Shown piece by piece: positions 1-4,321 of a stretch of DNA of 6,244 nt (positions are counted from its first letter, which is position 1; every line of letters starts with the position of its first letter). The stretch covers positions 1 to 6,244 of the forward strand of contig CALHZE010000230.1 in assembly GCA_938040915.1 (NCBI GenBank), in the 5' to 3' direction. The position numbers and the translations under genes were made by a program. A model generated the notes under the pieces. The model saw nothing but the letters and a program-made list of their open reading frames with translations. It searched no databases and had not been told where the DNA came from. Origin of the DNA: an uncultured Bacteroidia bacterium (GTDB lineage: Bacteria > Bacteroidota > Bacteroidia > Bacteroidales > CAJPTX01).

Positions 1-755
1 GGGTTGCTTTGAGGGATGAGCTCTGCCGCCTCTTTGCGCGAGAACGTATCTAAGTTGTTAGCATGATAGCGTGCTGCAAAGAGCCCATAGATAAGCGTTT
101 GCGCATACCAATCAGAGAACTCTACTTGCGAGACATTGCTCATCAGCACGTTCTTTATACGCAAGAGCTGCTGGTGGAGGTCGTACCCCGCGTCACTGGT
201 CGGGTCTTTGAGTACTACCTGAACCGAGCGCGCCAATAGTTGCGCCTTCCCTGCCATCAGCAGCGCCAATCGCTTAGGCGAGGTAATGGGCACGGGCTGC
301 GCATCGCGTAGGTGCGCCACGAGCTCGGCGAACCGCGCCTCGGCATCGGGAAGGGGCGCTAGGCGATTGCCGTCCTGCTCTGCCACACGCACTTCGAGCA
401 GGCACTCCCCTTCTTGGTAGAGTAAAAAGCAGAGGAAGTCTGTAAAGATGATACAGTCGAGCCCTTGCTTGTAGCGATCGAACTGCTCCTTGTTCTGCCG
501 CGCGCCCCGCAGGTCGGGGTCTCCAATATCCTTAGTTTCGAGGTAAGCGACGGGGGTGTTCTCTTTGTTGAGCAGCACGATGTCGGGCGCGCCACACTCG
601 ATGCGCTTCGGCTCGTCAATAATACGGAACGGCTTTAGTGGCTCAAGGGCAGTTAAAAGCTCAACGAGCGCATGGCGGAGGCTATGCTCCGTGGTTACCC
701 CCGTCTTGTATTCCTTGGCAAGACGCTCTAGATAGGCTTGTAATGGTGTGGGCAT
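1..755 (-). CDS. Type ISP / Type IIG-like restriction-modification enzyme, N-terminal part (runs off left edge)
   Basis: This is the start of a large single-chain restriction-modification protein that would cut and methylate DNA in the cytoplasm. The ATG at 755-753 opens a frame with no stop down to base 1, giving about 251 visible residues of a protein that in this family usually exceeds 1,000. Residues ~45-115 form a PD-(D/E)XK nuclease (Mrr-like) fold: GAPDIV at 55-60 supplies D58, and YLETKD at 71-76 supplies E73 and K75. They are followed by the typical QFDRYKQGL helix (91-99) and a CIIFTDFLCFLLY strand pair. Residues ~195-250 (QQLLRIKNVL, FSDWYAQTLIYGLFAARY, then FSRKEAAELIPQSN) match the family's linker just before the helicase-like/methyltransferase section. 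The methyltransferase lies outside the window. A TATCTTTG box stands 19 bases upstream of the start. The gene follows yidD after 78 bases with no clear terminator. Family assignment is by recollection of motifs; no specific enzyme is identified. Confidence 0.85.
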   Translation of the reverse strand, partial: MPTPLQAYLERLAKEYKTGVTTEHSLRHALVELLTALEPLKPFRIIDEPKRIECGAPDIVLLNKENTPVAYLETKDIGDPDLRGARQNKEQFDRYKQGLDCIIFTDFLCFLLYQEGECLLEVRVAEQDGNRLAPLPDAEARFAELVAHLRDAQPVPITSPKRLALLMAGKAQLLARSVQVVLKDPTSDAGYDLHQQLLRIKNVLMSNVSQVEFSDWYAQTLIYGLFAARYHANNLDTFSRKEAAELIPQSN

Positions 756-774
756 GGTGGCTTGTTTGGTAGGG

Positions 775-782
775 CAAAGATA
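775..782 (-). promoter_or_regulatory. Bacteroidota -7 promoter element for the left restriction-modification gene
   Basis: Read on the minus strand, this is TATCTTTG, an exact match to the Bacteroidota -7 box TAnnTTTG. It ends 19 bases before the ATG of the left Type ISP gene, which would give a leader of roughly 15 bases. No TTTG was found at the expected 19-base spacing upstream (the bases there read GGAA), so the -33 half is poor. The promoter may be weak, or the gene may be read partly from the upstream operon. The extended 12-mer AGGGCAAAGATA (771-782, plus strand) recurs at 3204-3215 in the promoter of the DUF4271 operon. Confidence 0.55.
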
Positions 783-833
783 GGAAAGTCACTCCTTACC
801 CTTCCGTTAGTGGGGTGGGCGCGTCCTTAGTGC

Positions 834-1076
834 CTACGGTACAGGGTCTTCGCCGTGCCCGCCCCACGGGTTACAGCGCAACAAGCGCCAAACACAAAGC
901 GCTAAGCCGTAAAAAGGGCCGTGCTTACGAATCGCCTCTACGCAATAGACCGAACACGAGGGCGTAAACCGGCACGAAGGGGGTAAGAGGGGCGAAATAA
1001 ACCACTGGTAAAGACGGATGGGGAAAATGAGCAGGAGGACCACACCACGACGCAAGAGAGAAAAGACGTTGCGCAT
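834..1076 (-). CDS. yidD: YidD, membrane protein insertion efficiency factor
   Basis: An 80-residue protein of the YidD (DUF37) family, a small factor on the inner face of the cytoplasmic membrane that assists YidC/Sec-dependent insertion of membrane proteins. Residues 1-33 are hydrophobic and basic ([25 protein letters not shown]) and fit an amphipathic membrane-binding segment with the family hallmark YQWFISPLL. The conserved cysteine core follows: [15 protein letters not shown] at 35-49 and [10 protein letters not shown] at 64-73, giving C35, C41 and C68. It ends in the hallmark DPVP. The linker between the tryptophan and DPVP (GGHGE) looks slightly longer than the usual GGxDPVP. The length is normal. 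It lies 15 bases downstream of rnpA in the same direction, the usual rnpA-yidD pairing. No Shine-Dalgarno sequence is visible; the spacer is mostly a run of seven C on the coding strand. Confidence 0.95.
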   Translation of the reverse strand: MRNVFSLLRRGVVLLLIFPIRLYQWFISPLLPPSCRFTPSCSVYCVEAIRKHGPFYGLALCVWRLLRCNPWGGHGEDPVP

Positions 1077-1091
1077 GAGAAGGGGGGGCGT

Positions 1092-1541
1092 CTAATGGTT
1101 CGCCATCACAATTTCGTAGACAAGCTGCCCCAGCAAACGCCGCACGGAGGCGTGTAACCGTGCATAATCAGGCACGTCGTGCGAAGTCAAAAGGAAAGCC
1201 ATATGCACCATGAGGTGATGCTCCCGAGCCACTTGGCGCAACGTCCCCACTTGGAGGCGAAAAGCTGCTCGTAGGCGACGCTTGTAACGATTCCGATCCA
1301 CGGCGTGCTTAAAAAGGCGCTTAGGCACGATGGGCATCATGGCCACGCCCCCTCCATCGGGGGCAGGCACGAGGAGATAAGTGAGACGATAGGGAAAGAC
1401 AAAGGCTCGCTTACCGTGGGCAAACAGCGCGTCAATTTCCCGCTTAAAGTGTAAACGTTCGCTACGAGGGAATGAAAAAGAAGCGACGGGGGACACGCCG
1501 CCGTCGCTTGGGGGATTCTCCGAATGCCCTGTGGGTCGCAT
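1092..1541 (-). CDS. rnpA: Ribonuclease P protein component
   Basis: The protein subunit of RNase P, which binds the catalytic RNA and helps it remove 5' leaders from precursor tRNAs. The 149-residue protein has the family core from about residue 22 (FSFPRSERLHFKREIDALF) onward. The RNR signature lies at 78-95: KHAVDRNRYKRRLRAAFR, with R83, N84 and R85 and the following basic helix that contacts RNA. A common family version ends RREAFR; here alanine (A92) stands in the glutamate position. The first 21 residues (polar, Pro/Gly-rich) extend beyond most RnpA proteins. The ATG is still favoured because it overlaps the hemD stop codon as TAATG, which suggests coupled translation. A GTG at codon 16 would give a more standard length. 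The neighbours are hemD upstream and yidD downstream; the dnaA/rpmH context found in many other phyla is absent. Confidence 0.95.
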   Translation of the reverse strand: MRPTGHSENPPSDGGVSPVASFSFPRSERLHFKREIDALFAHGKRAFVFPYRLTYLLVPAPDGGGVAMMPIVPKRLFKHAVDRNRYKRRLRAAFRLQVGTLRQVAREHHLMVHMAFLLTSHDVPDYARLHASVRRLLGQLVYEIVMANH

Positions 1542-2323
1542 TACGCTGAGGGCTGGTTGCGTTCGCTAAGAAAGAGATCCAGCGCCTCAGTCATGCTCTT
1601 ACACGTAGCCGTAGGGGCTGGCACATTGAGCACCAGACCGTGTGTCTTGAGGGCTCGGTGGGTATTCTTGCCAAAAGCCGCGATGCAGGTCGTCCCCTGC
1701 TGAAAGTCGGGGAAGTTCTCTTTGAGCGACTTCACACCCTGAGGGGAGTAAAAGACCAGCATATCAAAAGAGGCAATGTCGATGTGCTTGAGGTCGGAAG
1801 ACACGGTGCGGTAAAGGACGGTCTTTGAGAACTTAATCCCCGCCTTCTTGAGTTCGCGCGGCACCTCGGGGGTCGCCACGTCAGAGACGGGGAAAAGGAA
1901 CTTCTCGTCCTTATAGCGCTCCATCTGCTTAATCATCGACTCGAGCGTCCCGTCCTCAGGGAAGAAGATCTTCCGTTTGCGGTAGGTAATGAAATTCTGG
2001 AGGTAGTCTGCCACGGCCTTGGTAATGCAGAAATAGCGGAGATCGTCTGGGACGTTGAAACGCACCTCCCGCGCGATGCGGAAGTAGTGTTCTATCGCCT
2101 TACGCCCCGTGAAGATCACGGCGGGGAATTTCGCAAGGTCGATGCGCTGCTTTCGGAAGTCGTTTGCCGAGACCTCCTCTACATGGATAAAGGGTTGAAA
2201 GACGAGCTCCACGCCAACCTTTTTGGCTAGCACTTCGAACGCAGAATTCGCAATCGGAGGCTTAGGTTGAGAGACCAAGATTCTGTTGATGCGGGGCTCG
2301 GGGCTTGCAGTCGTTTTCGCCAT
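1541..2323 (-). CDS. hemD: Uroporphyrinogen-III synthase (HemD-like)
   Basis: A 260-residue member of the HemD superfamily. The enzyme closes hydroxymethylbilane, with inversion of ring D, to uroporphyrinogen III, the precursor of haem, sirohaem and corrinoids. The two-domain pattern is visible. Domain 1 segments include VIFTGRKAIEHYF (~69-81) and YFCITKAVADYL (~97-108). The second half has FLFPVSDVATPEVPRELKKAG, SFDMLVFYSPQGVKSLKENF and TCIAAFGKNTHRALKTHGL, matching the ligand-cleft segments of the family. Overall similarity to classical HemD is loose, as in other Bacteroidota versions, and few residues in this family are strictly conserved, so activity cannot be read from the sequence. Several Porphyromonas species are haem auxotrophs, so if this is such a host the protein may serve sirohaem or corrinoid synthesis or have another role. 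It lies 27 bases after the DUF4271 gene and overlaps rnpA by one base. Confidence 0.85.
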   Translation of the reverse strand: MAKTTASPEPRINRILVSQPKPPIANSAFEVLAKKVGVELVFQPFIHVEEVSANDFRKQRIDLAKFPAVIFTGRKAIEHYFRIAREVRFNVPDDLRYFCITKAVADYLQNFITYRKRKIFFPEDGTLESMIKQMERYKDEKFLFPVSDVATPEVPRELKKAGIKFSKTVLYRTVSSDLKHIDIASFDMLVFYSPQGVKSLKENFPDFQQGTTCIAAFGKNTHRALKTHGLVLNVPAPTATCKSMTEALDLFLSERNQPSA

Positions 2324-2350
2324 GACACGCCAGAAAAAGAAGGGTTCGCG

Positions 2351-3199
2351 CTATAGATACCACCAACGAATTGCCGCCAAGAGAGGGGCTATTTCTATGG
2401 CACAAAGGTACAAAAAGTAAAAGAACAGGTTATAGTGAAAGTAAACGAACGTTAAGCATAACCGTACTAACGCATAGAGCGTTGTCAGCACATAGAGTAG
2501 AAGACCGAAGTAGGAAAAGACATACGTCAACGGCGGCGAGGCAAAAAGTGCCCAATAAGCCACCCCCAGATAGAGTGGCCAGAGAAGACGGTGGACGTAG
2601 GCGTATTGCCGCCAGAGGTTTACGCCCGCCTGCGGCTGTGCCAAGAGGTGCGTCGCCCCATAAACCACCCCGTAACGGTAGAAATAGTAACCCGAAAAAA
2701 CCACGAAGAAGAGCGGGAAGCCCCATACCTCTGCCGTAAAGCTAGGTAAGACGACCCGTCCGCCTGCCCAAAGGATGGCCGATAGCGAAAGCAACACGAC
2801 GGCATCGGTCACAACGTGGAACTGCAGGAGGTGGGGACCCTCGACTTCCCAAAGACGAAAGACCGAGCGGGGGTGAAAGAGCACCTTGATGTAGTCGTTG
2901 TAATATTTCCAGAAGCGTAGACGGATGAGCACCGCCAGCAGCGTAGCAACGATCAAGAAGACGAGCAGAATCGCGTTGGAGAGTCTCGCAGGGGCAGACG
3001 AGGGCGGCGGGGGCAAAGGGTTATATTGCTTCTCGGCCCAAGTACGCGCGGGGAGGGGGGGGAAAAAGGGGTCGCTCCTCCCCGAGCTCTTAACGGGCAT
3101 AATGGTGTCGCGCGGGTAGATGAGCCACGTATACATCGAGTCGAGCGACACCTCGGGAAAGGTGTGTAACGGGGTCTGTAGCGAGTCTGCTCTAGCCAT
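2351..3199 (-). CDS. DUF4271 domain multi-pass membrane protein of unknown function
   Basis: A 282-residue integral membrane protein of the Bacteroidota-specific DUF4271 family; its function is not known. From the chosen start, residues 1-72 are soluble and Pro-rich (PLPPPPSSAPA at 61-71). About six hydrophobic segments follow, near 74-95, 128-146, 158-181, 204-220, 223-245 and 255-278. The loop between the first two (KYYNDYIKVLFHPRSVFRLWEVE) and the aromatic-rich C-terminus are typical of the family. The start at 3199-3197 was preferred over an in-frame ATG at 3283. The latter would translate through an exact TATCTTTG promoter box and the divergent aroB promoter, although the added residues happen to be hydrophobic and could mimic a signal peptide. 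The gene heads the hemD-rnpA-yidD operon. Close linkage to hemD is common in this phylum as I recall, which may hint at a link to tetrapyrroles or envelope biology but does not prove one. Its 5' region holds a C8 tract on the coding strand. Confidence 0.8.
   Translation of the reverse strand: MARADSLQTPLHTFPEVSLDSMYTWLIYPRDTIMPVKSSGRSDPFFPPLPARTWAEKQYNPLPPPPSSAPARLSNAILLVFLIVATLLAVLIRLRFWKYYNDYIKVLFHPRSVFRLWEVEGPHLLQFHVVTDAVVLLSLSAILWAGGRVVLPSFTAEVWGFPLFFVVFSGYYFYRYGVVYGATHLLAQPQAGVNLWRQYAYVHRLLWPLYLGVAYWALFASPPLTYVFSYFGLLLYVLTTLYALVRLCLTFVYFHYNLFFYFLYLCAIEIAPLLAAIRWWYL
3050..3071 (+). other. G-rich, 22-base all-purine tract with G-quadruplex pattern, inside the DUF4271 gene
   Basis: On the plus strand this is G4-A-G8-A5-G4 with no pyrimidine. 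It fits the G3+N1-7 quadruplex pattern, because the G8 run can supply two tracts. It lies on the template strand of the DUF4271 gene, about 130 bases into the coding region, and encodes the stretch DPFFPPLP. On the coding strand it reads as T5 followed by C8, a homopolymer long enough to be considered for slipped-strand mispairing. Function is not shown by sequence alone. Confidence 0.5.
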
Positions 3200-3207
3200 G
3201 ACAAGGG

Positions 3208-3238
3208 CAAAGATAGCATTTGGCACGAATAGGGGAAA
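3208..3238 (-). promoter_or_regulatory. Promoter of the DUF4271-hemD-rnpA-yidD operon
   Basis: On the minus strand, the -7 box TATCTTTG occupies 3215-3208, an exact TAnnTTTG. Nineteen bases upstream is TTTC (3238-3235), one mismatch from the -33 TTTG. Only eight bases lie between the box and the ATG at 3199, so the message would have a leader of only a few bases. The promoter interlocks with the divergent aroB promoter: the aroB -33 box sits inside this promoter's spacer. Confidence 0.75.
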
Positions 3239-3249
3239 TAGTACCTTTG
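3219..3249 (+). promoter_or_regulatory. aroB promoter (exact Bacteroidota consensus)
   Basis: TTTG at 3219-3222, a 19-base spacer, then TACCTTTG at 3242-3249 form an exact TTTG-N19-TAnnTTTG, the consensus for the Bacteroidota primary sigma factor. Transcription should begin a few bases after 3249, leaving a leader of about 20 bases before the aroB ATG. This placement rules out the longer aroB reading frame beginning at 3220, whose first codons fall within the promoter. Confidence 0.85.
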
Positions 3250-3262
3250 TTTGAAACAACAA

Positions 3263-3267
3263 AGGAG
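3263..3267 (+). promoter_or_regulatory. Ribosome binding site deciding the aroB start
   Basis: AGGAG, six bases before the ATG at 3274, is a good Shine-Dalgarno match. Such sites are uncommon in Bacteroidota, where many genes lack them. Together with the promoter just upstream it fixes the start at 3274 over the in-frame ATG at 3220. A third in-frame ATG, three codons downstream at 3283, is less well spaced. Confidence 0.7.
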
Positions 3268-3273
3268 AGTGGT

Positions 3274-4296
3274 ATGGAAACAATGAATTTGGGTAACGAG
3301 GTCAACACGACCATCTATACCGACGCCAGCCTCGAGCTGGTAGGCGAACTCTTAGGCGCGCGTCGCGCGGTGCTGATTGTCGATGCGGAGGTCTATCCGC
3401 GCCTTAAGACACGTCTCCCCAAGGCGCTCGTTTACTCGGTCACCCCTGGCGAGCATAGTAAGAGCATGCGCCAAGCGGCCGAGGTCTATCGCTGGTTACA
3501 AAACAACGGCATCGATCGCGACACGGTACTCGTGGGCATAGGTGGCGGGGTGATCTCTGACCTCACGGGGTTCGTGGCGGCGACCTACCTCCGCGGGGTG
3601 TCTCTCATCCTCGTGCCCACGACGGTTTTAGCCCAAGTCGATGCGGCGATCGGGGGCAAGAATGCGGTAAACTTAGACGGATTTAAGAACATCATCGGGA
3701 CGATCTATCAACCCGAGGCGATCGTCTGTGACTATAGTGTGCTAGGAAGTCTCCCGATCGAGGAGGTGCGAGGAGGGGTTGCCGAGATGATCAAGCACTG
3801 CATGATAGCCGACCGCGAACAGTTTGATTACTTTGCCACCCACGCAGAGGAGATCTTGACGCTGCGGCGCGAAGCGATCCAAACCATCATCCCGTGGTCG
3901 ATCCGCATCAAGAAAGAGTTTATCGAGGCAGACGTCTTTGACCGGAGCGTACGTCGCATCCTCAACTTTGGGCACACGTGGGGGCATGCAGTCGAGGCGG
4001 TCACGGGGTTACATCACGGGCATGCGGTCGCCGTGGGGATGTGTTTTGCCACACGTCTTGCTGTCCACAAGGGGTTGTGTGCTCCGGAGGTGCTCGAGTC
4101 GTTAGAGGGGCTTTTAACTCGGTTTGGACTGCCAATTGAGACCAAGGTACTGCCGTGGGTCATTTTCGAAGCAATGAAGCGCGACAAGAAGCGTTCGGCG
4201 GGTAATATCCACTTCATCCTTCCGCGTACAATCGGCAAGACCGAGATTGTAGATATTTCTCTCGACGAGCTCAAAGCGTTTATCAAGGAGGAGTAA
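3274..4296 (+). CDS. aroB: 3-dehydroquinate synthase
   Basis: The second enzyme of the shikimate pathway. It converts DAHP to 3-dehydroquinate using NAD+ and a divalent metal (Zn or Co) in the cytoplasm, on the route to chorismate and aromatic amino acids. The 340 residues match a full-length enzyme. The NAD-binding glycine run and following helix read GIGGGVISDLTGFVAATYLRG (split over ~88-108). The substrate/NAD segment is VPTTVLAQVDAAIGGKNAVN (~114-133), followed by FKNIIGTIYQP. Metal ligands are E171 (in GGVAEMIKH), H234 (in NFGHTWGHAVE) and H248 (in LHHGHAVAVGM). The basic MKRDKKRSAGNIHFILP segment near 301-317 is also present. In many bacterial AroB proteins the third metal motif reads HGE; here it is HGH, and I believe this position varies in Bacteroidota. 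The gene is alone on the plus strand, divergent from the hemD operon and convergent with the right restriction-modification gene. No other shikimate gene is in view. Confidence 0.97.
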   Translation: METMNLGNEVNTTIYTDASLELVGELLGARRAVLIVDAEVYPRLKTRLPKALVYSVTPGEHSKSMRQAAEVYRWLQNNGIDRDTVLVGIGGGVISDLTGFVAATYLRGVSLILVPTTVLAQVDAAIGGKNAVNLDGFKNIIGTIYQPEAIVCDYSVLGSLPIEEVRGGVAEMIKHCMIADREQFDYFATHAEEILTLRREAIQTIIPWSIRIKKEFIEADVFDRSVRRILNFGHTWGHAVEAVTGLHHGHAVAVGMCFATRLAVHKGLCAPEVLESLEGLLTRFGLPIETKVLPWVIFEAMKRDKKRSAGNIHFILPRTIGKTEIVDISLDELKAFIKEE

Positions 4297-4300
4297 AACG

Positions 4301-4321
4301 CTAAGGGCGCGTTGCCCTTAG
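4301..4321. terminator. Hairpin between convergent aroB and restriction-modification genes
   Basis: CTAAGGGC (4301-4308) and GCCCTTAG (4314-4321) form a perfect 8-bp stem with a 5-base loop. Read on the minus strand the stem is followed by CGTTTTAC, a short T tract, so it resembles an intrinsic terminator mainly for the restriction-modification gene. Read on the plus strand (after aroB) no T tract follows, so termination of aroB there would be weaker. The stop codon of the minus-strand gene (TAA, 4320-4318) lies within the stem. Confidence 0.7.

Noticed and set aside
359..619. 86-residue minus-strand reading frame
   Set aside because: It is an alternative frame within the Type ISP nuclease coding region, Ser/Thr/Arg-rich and without family motifs.
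783..833. Terminator after yidD
   Set aside because: Only imperfect 4-5 bp pairing (GGAA/TTCC) with a long loop and no T tract.
2403..2410. Exact TAnnTTTG (TACCTTTG, minus strand) 79 bases before hemD
   Set aside because: It lies in the 3' coding part of DUF4271 with no TTTG at the expected upstream spacing. An internal promoter for hemD-rnpA-yidD is possible but unsupported.
2430..2726. 98-residue minus-strand frame with hydrophobic stretches
   Set aside because: It is an overlapping frame of the DUF4271 gene, which has the family pattern throughout.
2371..2739. 122-residue plus-strand reading frame, Arg/Pro-rich
   Set aside because: It is antisense to the DUF4271 gene; its basic composition is what the complement of hydrophobic codons gives in GC-rich DNA.
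3220..3273. Longer aroB start adding 18 residues
   Set aside because: These codons overlap the exact aroB promoter, while the ATG at 3274 has an AGGAG six bases upstream.
3200..3283. Longer DUF4271 start giving a hydrophobic, signal-peptide-like N-terminus
   Set aside because: The extra codons run through the -7 box TATCTTTG and the antisense of the aroB promoter and ribosome binding site. The hydrophobicity is probably chance from T-rich promoter DNA. Kept as an alternative only.
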